From positions 108,975,716-109,039,715 of the forward strand of contig NC_073745.1 of NCBI RefSeq assembly GCF_029784135.1: a DNA stretch of 64,000 bases, in the 5' to 3' direction. The notes beneath the pieces are model-generated. The model did not search any database. It had not been told where the DNA came from and saw nothing but the letters and a program-made list of their open reading frames with translations. Origin of the DNA: Toxorhynchites rutilus septentrionalis. Taxonomy: Eukaryota; Arthropoda; Insecta; Diptera; Culicidae. The position numbers were made by a program, and so were the translations under genes. Of the stretch, positions 37,801-52,800 are shown piece after piece (the stretch's first letter is position 1; each line of letters starts with the position of its first letter).

Positions 37801-40800
37801 ACGCGTAACTTTTTAACCTGTCAACCGATTTACATAAAGTTGGCTGCGTTTGAAAGGACCTTTAGCTGCCATACAAATGAAACACAAATTTCTGCATAAC
37901 TCGAGATCTAATCAAGTAAATGGTGCCAAATTTGGCATTTGGAGGTTTTAGGGGGGACGAAATTTTTCCATGGAGGTTCCATACAAATGGGGGTGCCATA
38001 AAAATGAAAAACAAATTTTTGCATAACTCCAAAACAAATCAAGTGGTTGTTGCATAACTTGAGAACAAATCAAGCAAGTGAAACCAAATTTGGCATATAG
38101 AGGGCCCCCTTCCTGTTGACCGATGGATCTGAAATTTGGTACACACCTTTATCTCTGCAGTCATTATAAAACTGTATATTTTATGATCTTGAAAATCCAA
38201 AATGGCGGCCGCTACAAAATGGCGGATTTTTTTTTTCTAAACCCAATCAATATGGATGTCAAACGAAAGGGCTTGACTAGTAGAACACAGTTATTTATGA
38301 AAAATTCAAATCCAGAATGGCCGCCAGTACAAAATGGCGCCATATATATTGTTTCCAAATCTTATCAATATGGGTATCAAATGAAAGTGCTTGACTAGTA
38401 GAATACAATTATTGATGGAAAATATAAATCCAAGATGGCGGTCGGTACAAAATGGTGGATTACATATTTTCTCAGAACCCCATCAATACGAGTATCAAAC
38501 GAAAGGGATTGACTAGTAAAACACAGTTATTCATAAAAAATGCAAATCCAAAATGGGCACGTCAGATTTCCATTATCTACAGTTAGTTGTTTCATTACAC
38601 GCCCCATGATTTTATTTTAGTCTCATCCATGCCCTAGATTAATGAAGAAAGGGGTGGGATAGCTACTAACTGCTACTTGCCTAATTATTTTCTAGCTTTT
38701 AGTACATCATCTGTAATAACAATCATAATGAAACCGTTGAACTTAAAAAGTGTTTTTTACTTATTTTATTTTAAGGTTTTAATACATTATCTATATCATA
38801 AGTATATTTCTCTACAATAAAACCATTTAACAATTTATTTAAATTTTTGGATTTGCATTTTTCAAAAATAACCGTGTTCTACTAGTCATTCTCTGTCGTT
38901 TGATACCCATATTGATGGGGTTTTGAGAAAATATGTAATCGGCCATTTTGTAGTGGCCGCCATCTTGGATTTATATTTTTCATCAATGACTGTGTTCAAC
39001 TAGTAAATCTTTTTCGTTTGAAACCCATATTGATGGGTTCTGAGAGAATATTTTTTTTTTATCCCATTTATTTATTAGGCTCATTAGCATTTAGCTGTAA
39101 CAGAGCCGGGTTTAATCGTGTACATGTACATATGTTTATGTTTCTATGAATTGTGAATTACACAGTAGTTAGTAGTAGCCATTTAGGCGTTAAGTTTTCT
39201 GTTCCATTACATTATGGTAAATTACACAGTAGTAGCCATTTAGGCGTAAGGGTATTCTTTCTGTTCATCCATTGTTCAGCAGACCGGACAGCGGAGACAG
39301 TTGATGTTGATCATTGTTGAGTTATTTATAGAACAGCAGCCCGATGTTTCTTGCAGAGCAGAGCAGTTGTATGGATGAATCGATCTTTGTTCCACCGTGG
39401 ATCGATTTCCATCGCTGATGACGGTTGCGTGGACGTAGCTATTCTATAACAACACAAAGATGGTCAATTGAGGGCCCTGAGTTTGAACTCCCGATCGATG
39501 GTAAGCGAACGCGTAACCAAGTGGCTACGAAGACCCCCTTCTGAGAGAATATGTAATCCGCCATTTTGTAGCGGCCGTCATCTTGGATTTACATTTTTCA
39601 TAAATTACTTTATTCTACTAATCAAGCCCTTTCATTTGATACCCATATTGAAAGGATTTGAAAATATATATACATGGTGCCATCTTGTAGTGATCATCTT
39701 GTGAAAATACAATAAATAATCGAATTAATAAAAACAAAACTTTTGTACCAAACGTGTTTCCATTTAGTCCTTCTACTTATGACGCACTCGTTAGTAAGTT
39801 CTACAATAATTAATGAATAATTTCTCTCCAAGAATTGCAAACACGTGTCCGGATTTAAAATCAAATTTTGAACAAATATAACATGATTTTGTGGAATTCT
39901 GTGATTCATAACTTAGATGAAGGCATTCTAATTCTATAGGAACGCTATTTTCATGCTATGATATGTGAATTTTTTTTTGTAGTTGAAGTTATATTCGTGA
40001 GCGCTTAAGCGTCCGGATTTCGTAGCATTGCTATACCAACATAATGCCACAAAAAAAAAATCTAGAATCGAATATACGTAACCCGTAATTCGAAAGTCTT
40101 GATACTTTTTGAACAGACCTCGTAAATTAATTAGTATTAAAAGAAAGGGTTACGTTTCGGAAATAAACATTAAAATGAGATCAAATGAAAAAAAATCATA
40201 GGGAGCTAGGTCGAAAACATGACCGCATTGTTGACGTAGGATTACGGAATTGTTTTATACGATTCGCTTGTTTATCACTTGGGGAACAGAAGAATCCCTA
40301 TTATCCGGGAATAGTCTGAAGGTGTGAACACGGAAATGAGATGTTCCTGCATGAAAATTATGTTTTATCAATACAGAAAATATTAAACTATTCATCTATA
40401 AGGTCGTTTACACCAGATAATGTGAAAACCTCAACCAAAACAAAAGAGCATGAGCTTTCCACTCACTGATAAATCCGGGAAACACTGTGAGTGGTGATTG
40501 ACATGTAATCGGTCACAGGCGATTTTATATTTGTTCCACCACCGCTATCATTCCACATTTCCAATAAACAAAACATAAAACGGCTGGATGCTTGAACTAG
40601 CAAGTGCATAGCGGCAACTCTTTTGGAAAAATAGTTCTGAAAAGAACTGATAAATTACCTTCCTCAGCTTAACAAATTGTGGAATAAAACACGTTGCGTA
40701 AGGAGTTTGCTGCTGCTGCCGATGCTGTTGCTGATGTGAGATTGACTATTATGCTTATTCCTTGGTACTTCTTCCTTTTGTTAATGCCATACCACTAATG

Positions 40801-43800
40801 TAAAATACCAATAATATCAAACACTTCGCGGTTAGAAAATGACTGATCGCTTCGCTTCTTCTTCCTTTGTTTGTACAGTAATGTTTTTGAATCCGGGCGC
40901 TTTTTCGTTATATTCACTATCATACCAAAATCATAACATCTTTTGCATGTTGAATTAATGTGTTGAATTAGTGTTCAGCGGGAAAATTTAAAAATATAAA
41001 TTCCCGGTATATATTTGACAGAACGTATTTCAAACATAGATAACTTGATGGAATCCCCGGAGCATTTGGTGGATCTTTTAGATAAATCGAGGAAACCTAA
41101 TCGAAACGATTGCTATCCAAATTGAATGAATACAGATTGTTAGATTTTATTTCCAGAAATGCTTTTTTTCTGTCTACGTGGTATGTGGACAGCCCATTAT
41201 CGATTACATCTCCGGAATTAAAATTATTTTTGACAGATATATATTCCTTAAATACTTGAACAGATATATTCTCAACAAATATCATGTGAGAAATTTAATG
41301 AATTGAATTTAAATCGTTGAATCCTAATGGAATCTTGACCATATGTACAAATAAATAACTGCACATGGCTTTTCTTCGTTTTGATATAATTCATATATGA
41401 AAATGCGCTTGGAAATTAAGTTTATTGTTCGGGTTAATGTAAACCGTAATTCCCGTAATTCGCCACAATTTTCCCAGCCTACATTACGCTTTACGGTTAT
41501 TTCTGATGCTCTTATTTTCTGTTCGATTTTATCCGGCTGATGCAAATGATGCAAATTTGTGTTTTCACAAAACGAGTGAAAAGAATAACTCACTTATCCA
41601 ATATATTATGTCTAGTGATGCATTGGTTTACCCAGAGTTACCAAGAGAACAACATTTGGTTAGAAATGCTTTGACAAGTGGTTCTCCCGACAACGTAATG
41701 AAATAAAATTTTCCAAAACAATGGAGCCATTTCCAATGGCGATTCCGTTCTTTCATTATTAGATTCAAACAAAAGGTCTCATATTTTTGGAACACCTTTT
41801 AGATATTTATAATACAAACATGTTTGAGAAAAAAGAATCTTCAAATGTTTTTTTCTCCAGCCATGCGGATAATCGCTTTCTAATTGCTATGTTATCTGTC
41901 AGGAATATGCCTCAGGTGTGATGACATTTGAATATTAATTATATTTCCGAGCAATCCCGTATATCCAACCTACAATAGTATGTAAAGGATTATCATTTTT
42001 TCCAGATCTTATACTTATGATGCTCATGTTTTCCAAATTAAAATCAATACACTTCCGATAACCGATACCCCAAATCGCGATTCAAATCCAATAAAAAATA
42101 AATTCTCTAATGAAGGGCTGCTGTGAACCGGATTGACAACTATTGATGTAAATATGTGCGATGTGTCGCTTCTGTGATCCGGTTTTTGCGACATCTGGGG
42201 GTTTCTTGCGGAAACATTAGTTCTCATGGGTTGGATTTGTTCCGCGTTAATTTATGAAAAAAATCTACGCTTAATATCATCGCAAGATGCAAATCCACGA
42301 TCCACAACTGCGTTGTTGTGTGGCGTGAAGAGCGTAAAGATGGGGATTACAAGACACCTTAATTACCGGCAATTGGTTTGAATCGTCCGGTACTATATGA
42401 TTCCGTAAAATTGTTGCTCGACCAGCTCGATAGTAGGTTCCATTACTGTAAGCCGCCTAGCTTACCAGCTAGGTTTAATCCAACCGTTGAAGGCACACAT
42501 TATACCGCCCCTTCTCAGGCGATCACAACGGCAGCAAGTAAACAGTAATTTTAATTGAAAACTGCACCGTCGGGTTGATTTCACTCCCTCCCTCTCGAAT
42601 CTCTCGTACTGATAAAACGGATCTCGCCGACTGTATGAAATCGTTTGATTGTAACATATCGTTTAGCAATTATTCACAATTTAATTGCTGTTCTGTTCAA
42701 TTTATACCTACCGACAGATCGATGAAATCATCCTTCCGCTGGTTGTGAATTTGTTGATGTCTGTTGGAGTAATCGGTTCATGAGCAACCATGCGTACCAT
42801 CCGAAATGATTCGAAAATAATAGTGAATCTGCAAGCGATAATCTGAGAGCAACTTGCTCGAAGATACTGGCATCGAGATGGAACACGCAGTCGGAGTTTC
42901 GAGTTGCAAAAATCGTGCGAAAGTGATCTTTGAACTTCTCGGAAACGGGGGCAACGTGGTTTGCAAATGTTCCTATGGTGAGATGATGAGCATTAGTACA
43001 ACCATCATCTTTGATGGTCAATAAATTTAGGCAATGTACCGCTCGAGGGGTGTGTAGTTGAAGTAATTATGGCTTTTGACTCTGACTAGCCCGACGACGT
43101 TGTTGCGTTTACCATATATGTCCTCAAGTGATCGCCAGAGGCGATTTACCGACTGAATGATCTTTGGATGTGCTAACACAGAGGAAAGGAGTCACAACTT
43201 AGTATGTGACCATGATTAGATGGAGGTTTTAATGGAAAATATTTGATTTAATCTGAGCAACCGAAATTGTTTGATTCGACCTATGGACCTCCCAGACATG
43301 TTCAGTGTATACCATGGTGAAGGTAATAAATAATCTCTTAGCTGGATATTGGTTTCTTATTGAGAACAACTTTATCGGTTCGATAGATTTTTAAAACTTA
43401 TTTTATGTTCAATATCATATGACCATAGAGCAATTCCAAACGAAATCGACAAATGACAAAACATGAGTATTTTTGATTCTAATAAAAATTTGTATTCCGT
43501 TTGGGTTGGAGGAAATATGAGTTGTCCAAAGCAGTTGGGAATTTTTTGACTCAAGTGTAACTATTGAAAAGGGCGTATCGATTTTAGTAAGATAAATCTT
43601 TGATAATTTCTATCTAAAAATTATGAGTCGTACCGAAATAGTGTCTTGGAAAGAGTTATAGAGTATTGATATTGAAACGTGAATAAAATATACACTGAGA
43701 AGAAAACAGTACTATTTTTTTATTTACAAATAAAAACTTTAATTTGCAATATCTGAAATATGCATTTTGGATTTTTTTTCAAAATTTCATATAAAATAGA

Positions 43801-46800
43801 AATCACGTAGAAAGTTCAGAAAATGAGTATGAGAATAATGGTTAAACTATTTTCGACAAACTTTATGGAACATCGAATTTTTGTATGTTAATACTCATTT
43901 TTAGCCACAAATTATGAATCCTGATGTGATTAAAAATAAAAAAGCTCTTTACCAATCTCCTTCTAAATGCAGCTATTCTCTAGATATTTTAAAAAAAACC
44001 TTTCTAATTTAATGTCTTTTTAGTATTTTACTTTTACTTTATTTTACCCTTTTAATATGTTTGTCGTGTTTTAACGTCATGTTCATGAATTTTAATGAAT
44101 TTGCTTATAATATCGAACAACTTTTCCAATCCAAGATTTTTAAATATCGCTACGTTTTGTATAAATCCACATGTTTTTTAACGTAACTCCTAAACATATA
44201 TTTTGATTATAATGATGTATTTGGGAAAGTGGTTGAAAATAATAAGAAAATTCATAGAATATCATGAACATGACGGTGTAATACGACAAACATATTAAAA
44301 GAGCCTATTCACTATAAAAAAGACAATAAATTAGGAATTTTTTTTTCAAATATCTCGAGTACGGCTACATTTGGAAGGAGATGGATAGAGAGCTATTTTA
44401 TTTTAAATCACACCAGGATTCATAATTTGTGGCTAAAAATGATTGATAACATACAAAAATTCAAAGTTTCGAAAATTCCTAAAAATTCGATGTTCCACAA
44501 AGTTCGTCAAAAATAGTTTTACCATCTATGACTATTTTTTTTAAAATTTTCTACATGACTTCTATTTTATATGAAAAAAAATAAAAAAAATAAAAAAAAC
44601 ATTTTTTAGATATAGCAAATTAAAGTTTTTTTGTAAATAAAAAAGAGTGCAATTTTTTTATTCAGTGAATATTTTTTCACATTTTAACATCAATACTTTA
44701 TAACTCTTTCCAAGACACTATTTCGGTACGACTCATAGTTTTTGAGATATAAATGATCAAAGATTTCTCTTACTAAGATCGATACGCCCTTTTAAAAGTT
44801 ACACTTGAGTCAAAAAATTCCCAATTGCTGTGGAAAACTCATATTTCCTCTAACCTAAACGGTATACAAACTTCCATTCGAATAAAAAAATTATGTTTTT
44901 AAAATCTGCATGTTCCACAAAGTTCGTCAAAAATAGCTTTACCATCTTGGACTAATTTTTTTAAATTTTCTACATGACTACTATTTTAAATGAAAAAAAA
45001 ATACAAAGATCTCATTTGGAATTGCTCCATATTATTTCGTATTCGAGTAATTCCAAATGAAATCGACAAATGGCAAAACATGAGTATTTTTGATTCGAAT
45101 GAAAGTGTGTATTCCGTTTGGGTTAGAGGAAATATGAGTTTTCCACAGCAATTGGGAATTTTTTGACTCAAGCGTAACTTTTGAAAAGGGCGTACCGATT
45201 TGAGTAAGAGAAATCTTTGATAATTTATATCTCAAAAACTATGAGTCGTACTGAAATAGTGTCTTAGAAAGAGTTATAAAGTATTGATGGTTGAATATGA
45301 AAAAAATGTACACTGAGAAAAAAAATTAGCATTCTTTTTTTTTATTTTCAAAATAAAAATTCAATTTGCAATATCCAAAATACATATCTTTTAATTTTTT
45401 TAAATTTTTTCATACAAAAAAGAAGTCATGCAGAAAATTTGGGCCCAAGATGGTAAAACTATTTTTGACAAACTTTGTGGAACATCGAATTTTTAGGAAT
45501 TTTCGAAACATCGAATTTTTGTATGTTAACAATCATTTTTAGCCACAAATTATGAATCCTGATGTGATTTAAAACAAAAAAGGTTATTATCAATCTTCTT
45601 CTAAATGTTCTCGAAATATTTAAAAAAATATTTCTAATTTATAATCTTTTTTATAGTAAATAATCCCTTTTAATATGTTTGTCGTGTTATACCGTCATGT
45701 TCATGAAACTTTATGAATTTGCTAATAATTTCCAACAACTTTTCCAAATACATCATCATGGTTCATTTTTTGACTCAAGCGTAACTTTTGAAAAGGGCGT
45801 ATCGATTTGAGTAAGAGAAATCTTTGATAATTTATATCTCAAAAAATATGAGTCGTACCGAAATAGTGTGTTAGAAAGAATTATAGAGTATTGTTGGCTT
45901 AATTTGAAAAAAATACACTGAGAAGAAAAATTAGTACTCTTTTTTTTATTTACAAAATAAAATTTAAATTTGCGATATCAAAAAATATGTATTTTTATAT
46001 ATTTTTTTCAGTTTTTTCATATAAAACAGAAGTCATGTAGAAAATTTAAAAAATGGGCCCAAGATGGTAAAACTATTTTTGACGAAATTTGTGGAACATC
46101 GAATTTTTAGGAATTTTCGAAACTTCGAATTTTTGTATGTTAGCAATCATTTTTAGCCACAAATTATGAATTCTGATGTGGTTTAAAACAATAAAAGGTT
46201 ATTATCAATATCCTTCTAAATGCAACCATTCTCGAGATATTTAAAAAAATATTTCTAATTTATAATCTTTTTTATAGTAAATAATCTCTTTTGATATGTT
46301 TGTCGTGTTATACCGTAATGTCCATGAAATTTTATGAATTTTATTATAATTTCCAACAATTTTTTTGATTGATTGAAGTTTCGCTACGTTTTGTATTAAC
46401 CCAAAAGTCTTCGAATGTTTCGTAACGTAACTCCTAAACATATGTCTTTACCATGACGATGTATTTGGAAAAGTTGTTGGAAACTATAAGCGAATTTATA
46501 AAATCTCATGAACATGATGGTATAACACGACAAACATATTTAAAGGGCTTATTTACTATTACAAAGACAATAAATTACAAATATTTTTTTAAATATCTCG
46601 AGAATGGCTGCATTTAGAAGGAGATTGATAATAACCATTTTTGTTTTAAATAACATCAGGATTCATAATTTGTGATTAAAAATGACTGCTAACATACAGA
46701 AACTCGAAGTTTCGAAAATTCCTAAAAATTCGACGTTCCACAAAGTTCGTCAAAAATAGTTTTACCATCTTGGGCCCATTTTTTAAATTTTCTACATGAC

Positions 46801-49800
46801 TTCTATTTTATATAAAAAAATTGAAAAAAATATAAAAAAATACATATTTTTTGATATCGCAAATTTAAATTTTATTTTGTAAATAAAAAAAAGGGTACTA
46901 ATTTTCCTTCTCAGTGTGTTTTTTTTTAAATCAAGCCAACAATACTCTATAACTCTTTCTAACACACTATTTCGGTACGACTCATATTTTTTGAGATTTA
47001 AATTATCAAAGATTTCTCTTACTCAAATCGATACGCCCTTTTCAAAAGTTACGCTTGAGTCAAAAATGAACCATGATGATGTATTTGGTAAAGTTGTTGG
47101 AAATTATTAGCAAATTCATAAAATTTCATGAACATGACGGTATAACACGACAAACATATTAAAAGGGATTATTTACTATAAAAAAGACAATAAATTAGAA
47201 ATATTTTTTTAAATATTTCGAGAATGGCTGCATTTAAAAGGAGATTGATAATAACCTTTTTTGTTTTAAATCATATCGGGATTCATAATTTGTGGCTAAA
47301 ATTGATTGTTAACATACAAATTCGAAATTCGAAAATTCCTAAAAATTTGATGTTCCAAAAAGTTCGTCAAAAATAGTTTTACCAGCTTGGGCCCATTTTT
47401 AAAATTTTCTGCATGACTTCCATTTTGTATGAAAAAATTTAGAAAAAAATTAAAAATATGTATTTTGGATATTGCAAATTGAATTTTTATTTTGTAAGTT
47501 AAAAAAAAGAGTACTAATTTTTTTCCTCAGTGTCCTTTTTTTCATATTCAACCATCAATACTCTATAACTCTTTCTAAGACACTATTTCGGTACGACTCA
47601 TAGTTTTTGAGATTTAAATTATCAAAGATTTCTCTTACTAAAATCGATACGCCCTTTTCAAAAGTTATGCTTGAGTCAAAAAATTCCCAATTGCTGTGGA
47701 AAACTCATATTTTCTCCAACCCAAACGGAATACACACTTTCATTCGAATCAAAAATACAAGTTTTTAAAATCTGCATTTTTAGGACGATTTCATTTGGAA
47801 TTGCTGATTCATCATCTTTTCCTTGGAACCAACTGTATATGGTCATCATGATGTTTTTTCAATGGTTTTGTGCTTTCTCAACCCACTTTAAGTAATGATT
47901 TTTGTGTGTGTGTATTGTTTTTCTTATCAGTAAGTTTTATTCTTATGGGAAATGATCAGCTCCTAGCAGGAACGTAGCGACTTATTTGGAAACAAAACCA
48001 TTTTCTACATGTATTCAACGTGATTTGAGGGTTTTGTGCAAAGTATGTGGAGCTAGTTCAAATGTCAAATGTTTCATTCTGGAACCGCACCTTCATTCAG
48101 CTTAAAGAATGTTTCCTTTTAATAAGCTGTATCTCATCATTCGACCATCTGGACACAAACCAACCAACGATCCACTACCAAACGATGGAAGGTCCCTTGG
48201 TCTGCATAATTCGTTCCAATGCTTATGGTATTTGCTGGAATTGAACTATTGCACAGCATACATTATACTCCATCAGGTGTGCGGCCAAATTGACAGCCCC
48301 CGTCTTGCTTTCGAACGTAATCTGTTCGTTAGCCCCGGTTAACTGATTGACGCTCTAAACTATCGTAGCATCGGAGCCCTCCGAAGAAGCGTCGAAGATA
48401 TGCGGTGTCCATCGGAGGCCCCGGAGATTATTACGAAAACCACACATATGTGCCCCCGATGGGACATGTGTGAAGAGGTTAACATTTTTGCGCGCCGTTA
48501 AATGTCATGCCCAATTTGAAGGCATAAATTATGGATAATTTAACGTTTTGTGAGAACGGCTAATTGAACGCGCAGATTCTGTGGATCCTCGCGAACAATG
48601 ACAATCCACATTTTATGCTGAATTGTGGCCGTACGAGCTAATCGAATTCCGAAAGGAATTTCGTGAAGTAATCGCAATATAACCATTCACAATTATTGAC
48701 CTTATTGCCGTCGATAGCGCCCCGTAACTTTCAAGCTTTTTCGGCTTCTAATGAAGCCTCCTGGACAAATCGTAATAATCACCGGCGTGTAATGATTTCC
48801 TTTTTTTTCTCAATTACCTCAATTACCAACTAAACAGTCACATTTTCGGTTATGCCCCTCTGCTGATGTGAGGCTAATCGTTGTTGAACCGGTCATCAAG
48901 TGATCGTGAAGAAAAACCACACGATGACTCAGCAAAAGCATTGATTCGCGGACACAGGTCTGAGATAAAAGTAAAAGTGCCATCTGCCTCTACATGCGAT
49001 GCTGTGGAAGATAGCCGCGGAAATCGAGAGTTGTTGGCATTGAAAAAATAGTGAGCGAAGAAAAAAGAAGCCAGCATTTATCGTGTATATTATAAATGCA
49101 GTTAGTAGCCGCGGAGACGCGGGGACCGTAGCGAATAAGGCATGAATGGCAATCATGGGAAATTTTTCCCGTGTTTATAAACAAACAACCGCGAATCGAC
49201 CGGTGGTCAGCCTCGACCAGCCTCGACAAGTTGGGTAACACGGTTGGGTGCTTCTGCAAAGCGTTGCCCAATGCTAATGACATACGACGGGAGCCGGAAA
49301 ATGCAACCTTCGATCAAACGATATTTTGCGGTTGTGTTATAGGCAAGAAAAAAAAATGAAAGTACGCCGAATCGGAGATGATATCTTTTTTGAATAGATC
49401 GATACTATGTCGCGAATTAGTTGATTTATTGCATCACCAAGCTCGCAAGATGGGCTCGAACCGAATCAAGAGTGTTCGCAGTGTGTTGCTGAAACTTTGG
49501 AACAAGTGTCATTCAGCTGCTTGCACCGGTAAGACACTGCATGCAAACTTCAATGAAATTATAATCAAAACGCAGAGTTTACATTAAAACGAATTCAACC
49601 TTCTCGATTGAGTTTTCTTTCTTGTTCAAACGAATGGGATCAGTTTGAGTTTTGGAATAGGAAATGGAGGCTCGAAAAAAAAACTACAAGCATTTGAAGA
49701 CGAATCGTTTAAAGGGTAAATTATGGTTGTGTCATTTTTCTTCATTTTTTATTGCTCTTATTCGTTAGATTTAATCTGTTTTATGTAGCAACATTTGTTA

Positions 49801-52800
49801 AAATATGTTATGAACATTTTATTGAATGTATTTTTTGTTGTTGCAAGATGTCAGTGGAAAAAAAATCAAAGCATTCTTAAATATAGTGCTACAGATTCAG
49901 AGTTCTGTTTAATTTTTGGAATTTTTGGACGTGTTTCCAGCGTATAGATAAAGGACTGGAGTATCGGAGTACGAACTTGATTTGAAAGAAGTTCTTAATG
50001 ATTTTATTCATCTTTCTGGTGTTTTTGTGGAAAATTTGTGGAATTGTATTAATTTAATGTATGTGAAACTTGAAATTACCATGCCTCATAGCTCAACGAT
50101 ACGATGATGCGAGATGACCAAAATTTCACGATTATTGATTGTATTATGTTTTTGTTTTTATGGTTTTCATGGTCTCAGGACTAAGGACGCTATATATTTT
50201 TAAATTTTTTTCTGGAAAGCTGAGAGCTTTTTACATAAAATATCTCAAAATCAGCGATGAGTTCATTTCCTTTTTAAGTTATGGTTTTTCAAAGTGAACT
50301 GATAGTTAGGAATACAATTTTTTCCTCTTTTTCCTATTCACAAAATTCATAGCTTTTGAACTACTAAACCGATTTGAATTATCGATATGTCAAATCAAAG
50401 CCAATGAGCTAGACTCCTTTGGAAAAATATTACATTTGCGATGAAAATGGATTTTGTTTTCGTTATTTTTGATTGTATCTGTTTTTTATAGTTCACATGG
50501 TTTCGGGACCAAGGGCGCTATTTTTTTTAAATATTTTTTTCTTGAAAGCTGGATTTTTTTGTATATAACATATCGAGAAATCAGAGATGTGTTCTTTTTC
50601 GTTTTTAAATTAAGATTTTTTAAAGTTAACATGCTTTTCGTCTTCGTTCAATATTTCTTTTCGACTATACTGGATCTATGCAACTAGAATCCAATTTATT
50701 CGCTAGTGTGGTATTTTTTCAAAAAAACAGCTAGAGTGCTTTAATTTGGTATATCAATTTCATTTTTGGGATAAAGGTGAAAAATTATTTTTTGAACCAT
50801 TGCACAGTGGTCCAGGAGATGCATTTAAGTGGAAATTAGCATTTAGAGCTCGATAGTTATTTTCTAGACAAAAACTGTCTGAGACAAAGTTGTTACATAT
50901 GAAAGAGCGCTTATTTTAATGTTATCAAAAATAGGGTGACCAAACTTGTCGATGAAATACAAAATATAACTTTCTTATCTTTATAGATAGAGGTAAACAT
51001 AATTCGATAATGTTGTAGTCCCAGTTATTTGAAACATCTTTGTAGTTTTTTTCTGTCTCTTGAAATAACCCATATAGCGCCTTTTTCCGAAGTTACGTTA
51101 GGGTCAACATGAAAAAAACTGTTTTCTTGCTCTAACTTTTATATTTCAAATTTTACATACAAACTGTCTTCGAAAGACTTTTAGAACTTACTAATACAAA
51201 CTATTTTGCGATGCAAAACTTGTCAATATTTCAACTTCACTCAAAGTTATTGATATTTCTTTCCAAGAAACACGATCTTTTCATTTATTTGTCATTCTGT
51301 TTGGGGCAAACATAAAAATGTTTGTTGACGGAATTTGAAAGAACAAATTTCACTCTATATCATATGTGATTTTCAAAACTATGCTATCTTTCGTGTTTGA
51401 GTAAACTAAAATTGAAATCATGAGTTTTTGGGTGGAAACCCATCAATAGCTTTGAGCAGGATTAAGATATTGATAAGTTCTGCATCGCAAAATGTTGGTT
51501 TCGATAAGCTCTAAAAGTCGTACTAAGACAGTTTTGATGTAGAATTTTAAATATAAAAGTTAGAGGAAAAAAACCGTTTTTTCATTGTTAATATCTCAAT
51601 CCTACTTATAGTTATTGATATTTTTTTACCCAAAAATTCATGATTTCAATTTTGATTTAATCAAACACGAAAATGACATAGTTTTGGAAATCACACATCA
51701 TGTAGAGTGAAATATGCTCTTTTAAATGCCGCCAATTAAATTTGGTTATGTTTGCCCCAGAAAGAATGACAAACAATCGAAGAGAGCGTATTTTTTGGGA
51801 AGAAATAACAATTTGAAATATAAAAGTTAGAGCAAGAAAACAATTTTTTCATGGTGACCCTAACGTAACTTAGAAAAAAGAAGCTATATCGATTATTTCA
51901 AGTGATAGAAAAAAAACATTGTTCTACAAAGATGTCTTAAATAACTGGTACTACAACATTATCGAATTATGTTTACCTCTATCTATGAAGATAAGAAAGT
52001 TATATTTTGTATTTCATCGAAACATTTGGTGAACCTTTTTTTGATAACATTAAAATAAGCGCTCTATCATATGTAACAACTTTGTCTAAGACAATTTTTG
52101 TCTAGAGAATAACTCTCGAGCTCTAAATGCTAATTTCCACTTAAATGCATCTCCTGGACTATTGTGCATTGGTTAAATTGGTTAAAATCATAACTTAAAA
52201 CAAAAGTACACATCCCTGATTTTGAGTTATTTTATGTATAAAAAATCAGCTCAGCTTTGTAGAAAAATATAAAAAAATAGCGTCTTTGGTCCAGAGACCA
52301 TGAAAACCATAAAAAACAAATATAATCAATAATAACGAAAAAAAAATTTAGTTTTCTAGAACCTATTAATTCCTGAAAAGACGATTGGCTGACGATTGGT
52401 GATTGGCTTTAATTTGATATGTCGATCATTAGAATCGGTTCAGTAGTTCAAAAGTTATGAATATTTTGAAAAAGTCATTTTAGGAGAAAAGTTAAAAAAG
52501 GGATTTTTCGGATCACCCTAAAACGGAAATGGTCACCCTAACGAAAACATAAAAAATACGGGTCTAATTGTTTGCGATGAAGAACAAATCTACCACTTTT
52601 CACGAAAATCTGAGAACCACTATTTCGGTTTGGCATGGAATGGCCGCGATAGAAAATTAGTACTAAATAATAAAACAAAGAGTGTGGTATAGATCTATTG
52701 GATTAATGCTCTTAAAATTCTCGTTCTTTGGTACCAAACTGATATACTTTCTACTTCCGCTGTAGCTTCTTTATGTAGATCTTCTAATATTATGTGACTC

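Noticed and set aside
43372..47895. Recurring small frames starting MSQKIPNC and continuing with Pro-Thr-Gln-Thr-Glu-Tyr
   Set aside because: They recur only because the palindrome arms are copies of one another; each has a different length and end, and there is no start context or domain.
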